A stretch of 64,000 nt of DNA from contig NZ_WHUG01000006.1 in NCBI RefSeq assembly GCF_009380215.1, forward strand, positions 186,001 through 250,000, read 5' to 3'. The notes under the pieces are model-generated. The model was not told the DNA's origin, searched no databases, and saw only the letters and a program-made list of their open reading frames with translations. The DNA is from Rugamonas aquatica. Lineage in GTDB: Bacteria; Pseudomonadota; Gammaproteobacteria; Burkholderiales; Burkholderiaceae_D. The number at the start of each line of letters is the position of its first letter. The first letter of the stretch is position 1. The translations under genes and the position numbers were made by a program. Below, piece after piece: positions 44,023 to 53,667 of the stretch.

Positions 44023-45069
44023 CTACTCCTGGTTGGTAGGCGTTGCGGGCGTGCTGTGCAGGGCAAGCAGCATGGCGGTGTCGGTGTCCGCGATGGTGGC
44101 GGCGGTGTCGGCGGTGTCAGCGATCTGGACGAGTGCGGCGAGGTCGCGTGCGTGGTCGTGGCCCAGCACCAGCCTGAGCGTCAGCCGGCCGGGCAGGGCG
44201 CGGGCCGGCAGCAGCCTGGCGCGGCCTTGCAGCGCGGCCAGCATGACGCGGGCGCGCTGCTGCTGGGCGGGCAGGTATTCGATGATGGTGGTGCGCTGGT
44301 AGTGGCCGCGCTGGTTGACCACGCTGGCGTTGACGATGCCATGCCCGGCCAGCATCCGGCGCACGCGCTCGCCCATGCCGGCCACGCCGTTGCCGTTGAC
44401 GATCTGGATTGCGCCGCTGTCAGCCTGGTGTGCGATGGGTGCTGTCGGCGTCGTTGTGGTCCTGGCTTGCAAGCGGAATTCGTTTGGCGCCAGCTGGACC
44501 AGCTCCATGCGTGCAGCGGGCATGGCGGCGGGCGTGGCGGAGGGATACGGTGCCGCGGCACTTGCCGCCGCCGCCACCGACGCGTTGTCGGCATCAAGCA
44601 GCGCCAGGTTGGCGCGCGCCTGCGCGTGGCCGGGATCGAGCGCCAGCGCCTGTTGCAGCGCAGCCTTGGCGGCGTCGCGATCGCCTTGCAGAAGGTAGAC
44701 GTAGCCCAGGTTGCTGCGCGGCTGCGCCAGACCCGGGAAGTCCGCCACCAGTTGCCGCAGCAGCGCGGCGGCGGCGGCCAGCTCGCCCTGGCGCGCCAGC
44801 AGCACCGCCTGCGCATTGCGCCCATCCAGCTGCTGCGGCGCCAGCGCGATCGAACGGGCGTAGGCGGCGCCGGCCTGGCGAAGGTCGCCCTGACGCTCGT
44901 AGTGGCGGCCCAGCTGGTAGGCATAATCCGGATTGCCGCCGTCGCCGTCCTCCAGCCGCAGCAGCGGCTGCACCGCCAGCGGACGCACCGGCACGCCGCC
45001 GCAGGCTTGCAGCAGGCACGCGGCCAGCAGCATGGCCGCCGCCCTGCCTGGCATGGTCGTCCTCATCAT
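44023..45069 (-). CDS. tadD: Tad locus TPR lipoprotein with LytR_C-like C-terminus
   Basis: This 348-residue lipoprotein (lipobox LLQAC near residue 22) has TPR repeats (about 45-165, YAYQLGRHYERQGDLRQAGAAY and NLGYVYLLQGDRDAAKAALQQAL). It ends with a domain starting IQIVNGNGVAGMGERVRRML, which resembles LytR_C. TadD-type TPR lipoproteins help assemble the pilus secretin. The start MMRTTMPGR at 45069 overlaps the tadC stop. Confidence 0.85.
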   Translation of the reverse strand: MMRTTMPGRAAAMLLAACLLQACGGVPVRPLAVQPLLRLEDGDGGNPDYAYQLGRHYERQGDLRQAGAAYARSIALAPQQLDGRNAQAVLLARQGELAAAAALLRQLVADFPGLAQPRSNLGYVYLLQGDRDAAKAALQQALALDPGHAQARANLALLDADNASVAAAASAAAPYPSATPAAMPAARMELVQLAPNEFRLQARTTTTPTAPIAHQADSGAIQIVNGNGVAGMGERVRRMLAGHGIVNASVVNQRGHYQRTTIIEYLPAQQQRARVMLAALQGRARLLPARALPGRLTLRLVLGHDHARDLAALVQIADTADTAATIADTDTAMLLALHSTPATPTNQE

Positions 45070-45998
45070 GGCAGCGCCGCCGTGCCCAGGCCCTGGTACA
45101 GCTGCAGCAGGGCCGGTCCCAGCAGCACCACCAGCAGGCTGGGGAAAATAAAGAAGATCAACGGGAACAACAACTTCAACGCGATCTTGGCGGCCTGCTC
45201 CTCGGCGCGCTGGCGGCGCTTGGTGCGCAGCAGTTCCGATTGCACGCGCAGCGAATCGGCGATGCTGGTGCCGAAGCGGTCGGCCTGGATCAGCATCGTC
45301 ACCAGCGCATCGACATCCTCGACCCCGGTGCGCAGCGACAGATTGCGCAGCGCCTTTTCCTTGGCGCTGCCGGCGCGCAGCTCCAGCGTCACCAGCTGCA
45401 ACTCCTCGGCCAGCACCAGACTCTTCAAGCCGATCTCCTGCGCCACCCGCGCCAGCGCCGCATCCATCGCCAGGCCGGCCTCCACGCACACCGTCATCAG
45501 GTCCAGCGCATCGGGGAAGCTTTCGAAGATATCGCGCTGGCGGCGCTTGACCACATGGTTCAGCGCCAGCCCCGGCAGGTAGTAGCCCAGCGCCGCCGAA
45601 CTGAGCAGCCAGCTCAGCTTGGTCAAGTCGTCGCTGTCGCCGCTGCGGCTGCTCAGGTACAGCAGCACCAGCAGCGGCAGCAACAGCGCCAGCCCGGTCT
45701 TGGCCGCGTAGAACAGGCCCGGCGCGGCCGGCGTGCGCCAGCCGGCGTTGATGAAGCGGCGCCGCACGGCCGAAGTCTCCCAGCCGTCGGCCGGCACCGA
45801 CAGCCGCGCCAGCGGCGACGCCAGGTTGACGATCTGCTGCAGGAAGCGGCCCTTGTCCAGCTTGGAGTCCGGCTGTTCGGACAGGGCGTCGAGGCGGTCG
45901 CGCACGGCCGTGTTGGTGAACAGCCGGGCCGCCACCAGCACGCCGCCGAACACGCCGACAAACAACACGCCGAGGAAGATGAACTGGATCAGATGCAT
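45066..45998 (-). CDS. tadC: Tad pilus inner-membrane platform protein TadC
   Basis: A 310-residue GspF-type membrane protein with an N-terminal TM (MHLIQFIFLGVLFVGVFGG), paired TM helices near 90-135, the conserved cytoplasmic GspF stretch FPDALDLMTVCVEAGLAMDA and a C-terminal helix pair. It forms the assembly platform with TadB. The start at 45998 is 2 bases after the tadB stop; the longer frame upstream is a tadB shadow. Confidence 0.93.
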   Translation of the reverse strand: MHLIQFIFLGVLFVGVFGGVLVAARLFTNTAVRDRLDALSEQPDSKLDKGRFLQQIVNLASPLARLSVPADGWETSAVRRRFINAGWRTPAAPGLFYAAKTGLALLLPLLVLLYLSSRSGDSDDLTKLSWLLSSAALGYYLPGLALNHVVKRRQRDIFESFPDALDLMTVCVEAGLAMDAALARVAQEIGLKSLVLAEELQLVTLELRAGSAKEKALRNLSLRTGVEDVDALVTMLIQADRFGTSIADSLRVQSELLRTKRRQRAEEQAAKIALKLLFPLIFFIFPSLLVVLLGPALLQLYQGLGTAALP

Positions 45999-46000
45999 GC

Positions 46001-46975
46001 TCACACCCGTATCTGCGTGATCTTGCGGATCACCAAAAAGCCGACCGCCATCATCAGCGCGGCGCCGCCCAGCATCTTGCGGCCGCTGGGATCGATGAAC
46101 AGGATGTTGAGGAACTCGCGGTTGAGGGCGAACATGATGCCGCCCACGCCGAACGGCAGCATGCCCAGCACCCACGCCGACATCTTGCCCTCGGCCGACA
46201 TCACGCGCACCTGGGCCAGCAGGCGCAGGCGGTCGCGGATGATGGCGCTGATCGACGCCAGCAGCTCGGTCAGGTTGCCGCCGGTCTCGCGCTGGATCAG
46301 CACGGCCACCACGAAGTAGCGCAGGTCGGCGCTGGGCACGCGCTGCGCCATGCCCATCAGCGCGTCCGGCATGCTGATGCCGAAGTTGACCTCGTCGAAC
46401 ACGGCGCGGAACTCGGCCGCCAGTGGCATCGGCATCTCGTCGCCGACCATCTTCAGCGCGGTGGGGAAGGCGTGGCCGGCCTTCATCGCCCGGCTCATCA
46501 GGTCGAGCGCCTCGGGCAGCAGCATTTCGATGCGGGCGATGCGCTTGAGCTTGGCGCGGTTGAGCTCCCACCACGGCAGCGCCCCGCCCACCAGCGCGCC
46601 CACCAGCCAGCCGCTGGACGGCAGGCCCAGCATCATGGCCAGCACCGCGCCGCCGGCCGCCGCCGCCAGCATCACCGCCACCAGCCGCGCCGCCGACCAG
46701 CTGCGGCCCGACTGCAGCAGCAGCCGGTCCAGCGCGGCCACGCCGGGGATGCGCTGCAGCAGGCGCTGCAGGCCGGGATCGGTGCTCAGCAGGCGCTCCT
46801 TGGTGATCGACACCGCCAGCTCGCTGCCGTTGTCGCCGATGGCGTTGCGCAGCCGCCGCGCCACGCGCTGGGCCTGCTGGCCCTTGACGTTGTGGATGCT
46901 GCCGTAGATGCCGAACACCAGCAGCAGCACGGCGCAGAACACCAGCACACCGAACAGGATGAAACGGTAGTCCAT
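46001..46975 (-). CDS. tadB: Tad pilus inner-membrane platform protein TadB
   Basis: This 324-residue GspF-type protein has an N-terminal TM (FILFGVLVFCAVLLLVFGIY), two central TM helices (about 95-130), the block LPEALDLMSRAMKAGHAFPTA and RETGGNLTELLASISAIIRDR, and a C-terminal TM pair. It is the partner of TadC and is driven by the TadA ATPase. It lies 7 bases after tadA. Confidence 0.93.
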   Translation of the reverse strand: MDYRFILFGVLVFCAVLLLVFGIYGSIHNVKGQQAQRVARRLRNAIGDNGSELAVSITKERLLSTDPGLQRLLQRIPGVAALDRLLLQSGRSWSAARLVAVMLAAAAGGAVLAMMLGLPSSGWLVGALVGGALPWWELNRAKLKRIARIEMLLPEALDLMSRAMKAGHAFPTALKMVGDEMPMPLAAEFRAVFDEVNFGISMPDALMGMAQRVPSADLRYFVVAVLIQRETGGNLTELLASISAIIRDRLRLLAQVRVMSAEGKMSAWVLGMLPFGVGGIMFALNREFLNILFIDPSGRKMLGGAALMMAVGFLVIRKITQIRV

Positions 46976-46982
46976 GGCGCGC

Positions 46983-48326
46983 CTAGGTCGGATCGAACAC
47001 GGTGTTGGAGACGGTCACGCCGAAATTGCGCAGCCGTTCGATGAAGCGCGGCCGGATGCCGCTCGACGTGTGGTGGCCCTGCACCGTGCCGTCCTCGCCC
47101 AGGCCGGTCTGCTTGTAGCTGAAGATTTCCTGCATCGTGATCATTTCGCCCTCCATGCCCGTCACTTCCTGGATCGACATCACCTTGCGCTTGCCGTCCG
47201 GCAGGCGCGACACTTGCACCACCACCCCCACGGCCGAGCTGATCTGCTGGCGCATGGCCTTGGTCGGCAGGTTGGCGGCCGCCATGCTGATCATGTTTTC
47301 CAGCCGCGTCAGCGCGTCGCGCGGGGTGTTGGCGTGGATCGTCGCCATCGAGCCCTCGTGGCCGGTGTTCATCGCGCCCAGCATGTCGAGCGCTTCGGCG
47401 CCGCGCACCTCGCCGAGGATGATGCGGTCCGGCCGCATCCGCAACGCGTTGCGCACCAGCGCGCGCTGCGTGACCTCGCCCTTGCCCTCGATGTTGGGCG
47501 GACGCGTTTCCAGCCGCACCACGTGCGGTTGCTGCAGCTGCAGCTCGGCCGCGTCCTCGACCGTGACGATGCGCTCGGTGGCGCCGATGAAGCCGGAGAT
47601 CACGTTGAGCATGGTGGTCTTGCCCGAGCCGGTGCCGCCGGAAATCAGGATGTTGACCTTGGCCCGTCCCAGCCCCTGCAGGATCTCGGCCATGTCGGCC
47701 GTCATGCTGCCATAGGCCACCAGGTCGGCCAGCCGCAGCGGGTCGGCCGAGAAGCGCCGGATCGACACGATCGGGCCGTCGATCGCCAGCGGCGGAATGA
47801 TGGCGTTGACGCGCGAGCCGTCCGGCAGGCGGGCGTCGACCATCGGGCTCGACTCGTCGATGCGGCGGCCCACGCGCGAGACGATCTTGTCGATGATCTT
47901 CATCAGGTGGGCGTCGTCGCTGAAGGTGACGTCGGTCAGCTCCAGCTTGCCGCGCCGCTCGACGTACACCTGCTTGTGGGTGTTGACCAGGATGTCCGAC
48001 ACGGTCGGGTCTTCGAGCAGCGTTTCCAGCGGGCCGAAGCCCAGCATCTCGTTCTGGATGTCGCGCGTCAGGTTCTTGCGCTCGGCGTCGTTGATGACCA
48101 CCGCCTCTTCCTCCAGCAGGCGCTCGACCAGCGAGCGCAGCTCGATGCGGATCTGGTCCTGCGACAGGCGCTGGATGCTTTCCAGGTCGACCCGGTCGAG
48201 CAGCGTCTGGTGCAGCCGGTGCTTGAGCTCCTGGTAGGCGCGGTTGTCGATGCCGGTGGCGCGGGTGCCGGCGCCGCGGGCCTGGCCGGTTTCCAGCCGT
48301 TCGCGCAGGGAGATCGGCGTATTCAT
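46983..48326 (-). CDS. tadA: Tad pilus assembly ATPase (CpaF/TadA)
   Basis: A 447-residue type II/IV secretion ATPase. It has an N-terminal helical domain with [18 protein letters not shown], then Walker [15 protein letters not shown], an Asp box, Walker [20 protein letters not shown] and a His box [18 protein letters not shown]. It powers Flp pilus extension at the inner membrane. Its start overlaps the tadZ stop by 4 bases. Confidence 0.96.
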   Translation of the reverse strand: MNTPISLRERLETGQARGAGTRATGIDNRAYQELKHRLHQTLLDRVDLESIQRLSQDQIRIELRSLVERLLEEEAVVINDAERKNLTRDIQNEMLGFGPLETLLEDPTVSDILVNTHKQVYVERRGKLELTDVTFSDDAHLMKIIDKIVSRVGRRIDESSPMVDARLPDGSRVNAIIPPLAIDGPIVSIRRFSADPLRLADLVAYGSMTADMAEILQGLGRAKVNILISGGTGSGKTTMLNVISGFIGATERIVTVEDAAELQLQQPHVVRLETRPPNIEGKGEVTQRALVRNALRMRPDRIILGEVRGAEALDMLGAMNTGHEGSMATIHANTPRDALTRLENMISMAAANLPTKAMRQQISSAVGVVVQVSRLPDGKRKVMSIQEVTGMEGEMITMQEIFSYKQTGLGEDGTVQGHHTSSGIRPRFIERLRNFGVTVSNTVFDPT

Positions 48327-49498
48327 GGGGCATCCTTGCGGGCGCGCAGTTTATCGAGCCAGCTGAGCGGCTTGACCTGCGCCGCTTCGCCGCTGAGGCT
48401 GCGCGCGAACGCGCCCAGCGCCAGGCTCAGCTGGCTGGTCGGCGCCAGCTGCATCACCGGCACGCCCTGGTTGACCGAGGCCGCCGCCGCGTCGTAGTGG
48501 TTGGGGATGGTTTGCATCAGGTCGGTGTCGAAGGCCGACTCCAGATCCTTCAGGCGGATCTCGCCGCCCTTGTCGTGGCGGTTGACGATCAGGTGGATTT
48601 TCTCCTTCGGATATTCGAGCGAACGGAACACCGTCAGCAGCCGCTTGCTGTCGCGGATATACGGCAGCGTGGTCTGCAGGATGGGGAAGATCAGGTCGGC
48701 GTGGTCGAGCGCGCGGATGCTGACCGCGTCCAGGCTGCGGCCGACGTCGAGCAGCACGAAGTCGTACTGCTGGCGCGCCAGCTTGAGGATGGCGTCGATG
48801 TGGTCGGGCTTGACGTCGTTGGCGTGGGCCGGATCGGACGGCGCCGCCAGCACGCCGTAGTTGGGGCGGATGCTCAGCATGCTCGACGCCAGGAACGAGG
48901 GATCGAGCCGGTGGATCTGCTGCGCCACGTCCGACAGCGTGGCCAGCGGCTTGTGGTCGGAGACGAACAGCGAGGCGTCGCCGAACTGCAGGTTCATGTC
49001 GATCAGCGCCACGCGCTTGGCGCCGCTTTCGGCCAGCGCGTAGCCGAGGTTGGTGGCCAGGAAGGTGGCGCCGCTGCCGCCCTTGCACGAGATGAAGGCC
49101 AGCACCTTGCCGCTGGCCTGGGTGCGGCGGCCGATCTTTTCGGCGATGCGCTCCAGCGCCGGGTTCAGCGCGGCCGCCGTCACCGGTGCCGGCAGCACCT
49201 CGCGCACGCCGGCGCGCATGGCTTGCAGCAGGAACTCGGGCGAGGTCTCGCTGCTCAGCAGCACGAAGGCGATGCGCGGATGCAGGCCGCTGAGGCGTTC
49301 GATCTGTTCCAGGTCGCCGTCGGCGGCGGACGGCTGGTCGACGATCAGCACTTCGGGCAGCTGCTCTTCGGCCATGCTGGCCAGGCGCACCAGGCCGCCG
49401 GACATCAGGTCGACCTCGTCGCTGGCTTCGCGCGCGCGGATCAGGCGGCCCAGATCCAGCAGGTGGCGTTCATCGGATGAAATGACGGCGATTTTCAA
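48323..49498 (-). CDS. tadZ: Tad pilus localisation ATPase (CpaE/TadZ)
   Basis: This 391-residue protein has an N-terminal receiver-like domain (about 1-120, [28 protein letters not shown]) and a MinD/ParA-type ATPase domain with a deviant Walker [18 protein letters not shown], and [12 protein letters not shown]. It places the pilus machine, often at a pole. It lies between the secretin/lipoprotein genes and tadA. Confidence 0.93.
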   Translation of the reverse strand: MKIAVISSDERHLLDLGRLIRAREASDEVDLMSGGLVRLASMAEEQLPEVLIVDQPSAADGDLEQIERLSGLHPRIAFVLLSSETSPEFLLQAMRAGVREVLPAPVTAAALNPALERIAEKIGRRTQASGKVLAFISCKGGSGATFLATNLGYALAESGAKRVALIDMNLQFGDASLFVSDHKPLATLSDVAQQIHRLDPSFLASSMLSIRPNYGVLAAPSDPAHANDVKPDHIDAILKLARQQYDFVLLDVGRSLDAVSIRALDHADLIFPILQTTLPYIRDSKRLLTVFRSLEYPKEKIHLIVNRHDKGGEIRLKDLESAFDTDLMQTIPNHYDAAAASVNQGVPVMQLAPTSQLSLALGAFARSLSGEAAQVKPLSWLDKLRARKDAP

Positions 49499-49519
49499 TT
49501 GGCTTCCTTGGTCGTGGAC

Positions 49520-49777
49520 TCAGCGCGTGCCGGTCGTCAGCGCGCTGCCGTGCGGCTGCGGCGCGCTGTAGGACTTTTGATACTGTTCATAGACGGCTTC
49601 GGCGCTGCGGCCATCCATGCCGGCCACCGGCGCGGTGTTGCGCCAGGCTTGAGGATTGAGCGTCTGCTGGGCTGCGGCCAGGCGCACGCTCTCGCCGAAA
49701 TGGCGGTCGACGCGCGGCGTCAGCGCGCAGCCGCCCAGGATCAGCGCGGCAAGCAGGTAAAGTGGGATGCGGACCAT
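49520..49777 (-). CDS. Small Tad-locus lipoprotein
   Basis: An 85-residue lipoprotein with signal MVRIPLYLLAALILGGC (lipobox LGGC). The mature part is polar (FGESVRLAAAQQTLNPQ) with no recognisable fold. Its place between the secretin and tadZ genes matches the small lipoproteins (CpaD/RcpB position) that support the secretin, but it is much shorter than CpaD. Confidence 0.75.
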   Translation of the reverse strand: MVRIPLYLLAALILGGCALTPRVDRHFGESVRLAAAQQTLNPQAWRNTAPVAGMDGRSAEAVYEQYQKSYSAPQPHGSALTTGTR

Positions 49778-49785
49778 GCGCGCTC

Positions 49786-51384
49786 CTATTTGACGTCGAA
49801 GCCGGCGGTGGGCGCGGCGGAGTTGGCGGGGGCGGACGCGGGCGGCGGCGCGCTGCCTTCCATCTTGCCGCGCAAGAAGAAGTCGAAGCGGTTCGGTTCG
49901 GCGTAGTCGTCGGTCGGCAGCTTGTGGTCCGGCGCCAGCGGCCGCGCCAGGTGCGGCGTGACGATGAACACCAGCTCGGTGCGGTCGCTCTGGAAGTCGC
50001 TGCTGCGGAACAGCGCGCCGAGGATGGGGATTTCGCCGAGGCCGGGGAAGGCCTTGATGTTGGTGGTCACGTTGTTCTTGATGAGGCCGCCAATGGCGAA
50101 GCTCTGGCCGTCGTACAGCTGCACCGTGGTGCTGGCGCGGCGCGTGGTGAACGACGGCAGGATGGCGGTCGCGGTGGTGCCGCTGGCGGTGATGCCGATG
50201 CCTTCGCGGTTCAGGTCCGACACTTCCGGCGCCACCCGCAGGTTGATGCGGCCGCCTTCGAGCACGGTCGGCGTGAACTTGACGGCGATGCCGAATTCCT
50301 TTTCCTCCAGCGTCACGCGCGGCACGCCGCTGGTGCTGTCCTGCGACACCGGGATGTAGATCTTGCCGCCGGCCAGGAAGCTGGCCTCCTGGCCGCTGAT
50401 GGCCATCACGGTCGGCTCGGCCAGCACCTTGACCAGGCCGTCGCGCTTTTGCGCGTCCAGCGTGGCGAAGTTGCCGTTCTTGCCGTTGAAGGCGTCGAGC
50501 TTGCTGGGGTTGCCGCTCAACAGGTTGGACAGCATGGTGTAGGTCCAGCTGCCGCGCACGCCGGCCACGCCGACGCTGGCGCCGAGCTGGTCGACCAGGC
50601 TCTTGGAAATTTCCGCGATCTTCACTTCCAGCATCACCTGCTGCGGCGCGGCGATCGCCAGCATGTTGACCACGCGGCTGGCGCCATTGCCACCACCTGC
50701 GGCGCCGCCGGACAGCGCCGGATCGGCCATGCCGGCGGCGAAGGCCGCGCTGGCGCTGCCGGCGATGGCGCCGTTATTGCCGCCATTCGCGCCGTTGGCG
50801 CCCCCGGCCGCCGGCGCGCCGCCGCCCTGGCCGCCGCGCGCGCCGCGCTGCAGGTAGGCGCCGGCCACCGCCACCACCTGCGAGGCGCGCACCGTGTCGG
50901 CCACCGTGCCGGACAGGATCAGCGAGTTGCCGGAGACGGTGATGCGTATTTCTTTCTCATTCGGGAACAGCGCATCGAACTGCTGGCGCAGCGGGCCGGC
51001 GTCGATGCCGACGCTGATGTCGATGATGGTGGCCTGGTTGGCCTTGTTCCACAGGATCAGGTTGGTCGAGCCGGTCGACTTGCCCAGCATGTAGACTTCG
51101 CTCGGATTGATCAGGATGACGTCGGCCACGCGGGCGTCGCCGACGGCGATGCGGGCGGCAGGATAGGGCAGATGCATCAGCGTCGACTTGCCTTCGGCCA
51201 GCTCGATCTGCGCGGCCAGTTCCACGCTGCTGGCGTTGCCGGCCGGCGTGCCGGGCAGCTTGCTCCTGGCCTGGGCCTGGGCTGGCGCCTGGGCCCAGGC
51301 CGGGGCGGCCAGCGTGGCCAGCAGCGCCAGGGTTGCACAGCTTGCGGGGGCGGTCGCTTTGCGTAGTCCGGTCATCAATGCCAT
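49786..51384 (-). CDS. cpaC: Tad pilus outer-membrane secretin (CpaC/RcpA)
   Basis: A 532-residue protein with a signal peptide (cleavage near APAWA) and an N-terminal pilus-motility-associated domain with AEGKSTLMHLPYPAARI and VADVILINPSEVYMLGKSTGS. A BON-like region and a C-terminal secretin domain (VMLEVKIAEISKSLVDQLG and GLGEIPILGALFRSSDF) follow. A Gly/Asn/Ala-rich insertion at about 190-240 is longer than usual. It forms the outer-membrane pore of the pilus. Confidence 0.94.
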   Translation of the reverse strand: MALMTGLRKATAPASCATLALLATLAAPAWAQAPAQAQARSKLPGTPAGNASSVELAAQIELAEGKSTLMHLPYPAARIAVGDARVADVILINPSEVYMLGKSTGSTNLILWNKANQATIIDISVGIDAGPLRQQFDALFPNEKEIRITVSGNSLILSGTVADTVRASQVVAVAGAYLQRGARGGQGGGAPAAGGANGANGGNNGAIAGSASAAFAAGMADPALSGGAAGGGNGASRVVNMLAIAAPQQVMLEVKIAEISKSLVDQLGASVGVAGVRGSWTYTMLSNLLSGNPSKLDAFNGKNGNFATLDAQKRDGLVKVLAEPTVMAISGQEASFLAGGKIYIPVSQDSTSGVPRVTLEEKEFGIAVKFTPTVLEGGRINLRVAPEVSDLNREGIGITASGTTATAILPSFTTRRASTTVQLYDGQSFAIGGLIKNNVTTNIKAFPGLGEIPILGALFRSSDFQSDRTELVFIVTPHLARPLAPDHKLPTDDYAEPNRFDFFLRGKMEGSAPPPASAPANSAAPTAGFDVK

Positions 51385-51387
51385 CCT

Positions 51388-52260
51388 TTAAAATTGTTGG
51401 GTGCTGCGCTCCAGGCCCTTGATCATTTCCACTTTGTCGCCCGCCGGTTTCGGCGGCTTCGGCGGCGGCGCAGCGCGCACCGGCGCGGCCGCCGGCTGCT
51501 CGCGCACCGGCGCCGGCACGGCGGCGGCCATGCGCGGCTTGCCGCCGTCGAGCAGGCTGCTCTTGGTGGCGCCCTCGGTGTTGGCCGATTTCGGATCGAT
51601 CTGGTTGCGCAGCACCAGCGACAGCGTGCCGACACTGCGCGCCAGGTCCAGCTTTTCCACCTGCTCGGGCGTCAGCTCCAGCGTCACCGCGTTGACCACC
51701 TTGGGCTTGGTGTCGTCGCGGTTAGATTCCTGCGCCACCGCCAGCACCAGGATGCGCTCCAGCACGATCTTCGAGATCGCCTGTTCGCGGTTGACGTTCT
51801 GGCCGCTGTCGCCGCGCGCTTCCTCCTGCGTGTTGACCAGGATGTCGACGAAGTTGCCCGGCAGCGCGAAGCCGGCCACGCCGACCACGTCGTTGACGCG
51901 CACCGTCATCGCCCGCTTGCCCTGCGCCACCACGGCCGACAGGCCGCCGGTGGTGCCGGCCGGCGCCAGCTTGCTTTCCATCAGCGGCTCGCCGCGCTCG
52001 ATGGCGCTGCGCGTGACGCGGTTCTCCAGCTGCCTGGCTTCGACGATGGCGCCCGGCGGCAGCGCGTTGCTGGGCCACTCGACCATGTTGATGAGCTCCG
52101 GCGTGACGCGCGCGCCCAGCGGAATTTCCACCAGCGCCACCGCCACCTTCTTGCTGGTGCCGGCGCCCTGGTCGTTGAGCCAGTGCGCGGCCAGCACCAC
52201 CGCCGCCAGCGCCATCACCAGCGCCACCCCTATCATTGCCAGCGCACGCGTATTTCTCAT
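51388..52260 (-). CDS. cpaB: Tad pilus assembly protein CpaB/RcpC
   Basis: A 290-residue protein with one N-terminal TM (LAMIGVALVMALAAVVLAAH), an SAF domain (about 38-100, VALVEIPLGARVTPELI) and the RcpC core AMTVRVNDVVGVAGFALPGNFVDILV. A Pro/Ala-rich C-terminal tail follows. It acts in the periplasm next to the secretin, encoded 3 bases downstream. Confidence 0.93.
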   Translation of the reverse strand: MRNTRALAMIGVALVMALAAVVLAAHWLNDQGAGTSKKVAVALVEIPLGARVTPELINMVEWPSNALPPGAIVEARQLENRVTRSAIERGEPLMESKLAPAGTTGGLSAVVAQGKRAMTVRVNDVVGVAGFALPGNFVDILVNTQEEARGDSGQNVNREQAISKIVLERILVLAVAQESNRDDTKPKVVNAVTLELTPEQVEKLDLARSVGTLSLVLRNQIDPKSANTEGATKSSLLDGGKPRMAAAVPAPVREQPAAAPVRAAPPPKPPKPAGDKVEMIKGLERSTQQF

Positions 52261-52290
52261 GTGTCGTCTTTCGCTGATGTCTTACGCTCA

Positions 52291-53667
52291 TTAAACCGGT
52301 GTGGCGTTTTCACGCCGCTCTTTGTCCTTCTTCTGCTGCTCGGCCGCCTGGCGGCGCACGGCGGCGCCGGCGAAGTAATTGGTCCAGGCCCAGTCGACCG
52401 CGGCGCGGGTCAGCGCCGGCGCCGCCGATTCGTAGCGCGCCAGGTCCAGCACCTGACGGATCAGGTCGCGCGGATAGCAGGCCAACAGCGGCACTTCTTC
52501 GCGGTAGTGCTTTTCGTGCAGCAGGTAGTGATAGGTGTCGGGATCGAACGCGATGTCGGCGTGGTGGCAGGCTTGACGGAAAATGCGCTCATATTCGGCC
52601 TCGCTTTGCGGCGGCACTTCGATCTTGTAGCCGAGCCGGCGGACAAAGGCGCCATCGGACAGGCGTTCGGGGAGAAAGTTGGACGAGAATACCACGACCA
52701 CATCGAAAGGCACCTGGAAAACGTGACCAGTGTGCAACGACAGATAATCGATGCCACGATCCATCGGCACGATCCAGCGGTTCATCAGTTCCAGCGGCGA
52801 GCAGCGCTGGCGGCCGAGGTCGTCGATGATGAAGATGCCGTTGTTGGCTTTCAAATGAGGAGGCGCCTGGTACAGCCGGGTGTTGGCGTCGAAGCGCAAG
52901 TCCAGCATGTCCAGCGTCAGCTCGCCGCCGGTCAGCGTGGCCGGACGCTGCACGCCGCGCACCCAGCGCGCATCGATGGTGCGCAGCTTGTCGAAGGCGT
53001 CGGCCGGCTCGGCCGGGTCGGGCGGCGCGCCGGACGGGCGGTGCTGCACCGGGTCGTGGAACGGCACCACCTCGCCGTCGATCATGATGGCGTAGGGAAT
53101 GGCGATGTCGTCGCGCAGCAGGCCGCGCAGGCGTTCGGCCAGGTAAGTCTTGCCGCTGCCGGCCAGGCCGTAGATGAAGATGGCGCGGCCCGAATTCATC
53201 GCCGCGCCCAGCTGGTCCAGCACCAGCTGGTTGACCACGATGTCGCTGAAGTTGGCGGTGACGGCGGCGCGCGTCACGTGCAGGTCGGCCACGCTCTGGG
53301 TGGCGACCTGGCTGCAGTAGTCGGCCAGCGTCACCGGCGCCGGGCCGGCGTAGGCGTTGCGCAGCATGCAGGCTTGCGCGCGTTCACGGCCCAGTTCGGT
53401 CAAGTGGTAGGCCAGGTCGGCGTCGGTGCCGCTGCCGCCGCGCCGCGTGACTTCGCACAGCTTTTCGGTGCGCATGAAGGCGATCAGCGGATCGATGACG
53501 CTGACCGCCAGCTTCAGGTGCGACGCCAGCTCGGGCAGCTTGAGCTGGCCGCGCTGGAACAGCACTTTGGTCAGCAGTTCGACCAGGAATAAAAAGGGCA
53601 GGCCGGTCTCCTCGATGCTGCGGGGAGCGCGGGCGTAGGCCGGAGCGGCTGCGGGCTGGGTGCTCAC
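52291..53667 (-). CDS. AAA ATPase of the Tad locus
   Basis: A 458-residue protein. An N-terminal winged-helix-like region (about 20-110, FLVELLTKVLFQRGQLKLPE) precedes an AAA domain with Walker A IYGLAGSGKTYLAERL and Walker B NGIFIIDDLGRQR. Its Arg-rich C-terminus ends QQKKDKERRENATPV. Such ATPases recur in betaproteobacterial Tad loci, but their exact job is not established. The start is a GTG at 53667 overlapping the peptidase stop by 4 bases. Confidence 0.85.
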   Translation of the reverse strand: MSTQPAAAPAYARAPRSIEETGLPFLFLVELLTKVLFQRGQLKLPELASHLKLAVSVIDPLIAFMRTEKLCEVTRRGGSGTDADLAYHLTELGRERAQACMLRNAYAGPAPVTLADYCSQVATQSVADLHVTRAAVTANFSDIVVNQLVLDQLGAAMNSGRAIFIYGLAGSGKTYLAERLRGLLRDDIAIPYAIMIDGEVVPFHDPVQHRPSGAPPDPAEPADAFDKLRTIDARWVRGVQRPATLTGGELTLDMLDLRFDANTRLYQAPPHLKANNGIFIIDDLGRQRCSPLELMNRWIVPMDRGIDYLSLHTGHVFQVPFDVVVVFSSNFLPERLSDGAFVRRLGYKIEVPPQSEAEYERIFRQACHHADIAFDPDTYHYLLHEKHYREEVPLLACYPRDLIRQVLDLARYESAAPALTRAAVDWAWTNYFAGAAVRRQAAEQQKKDKERRENATPV

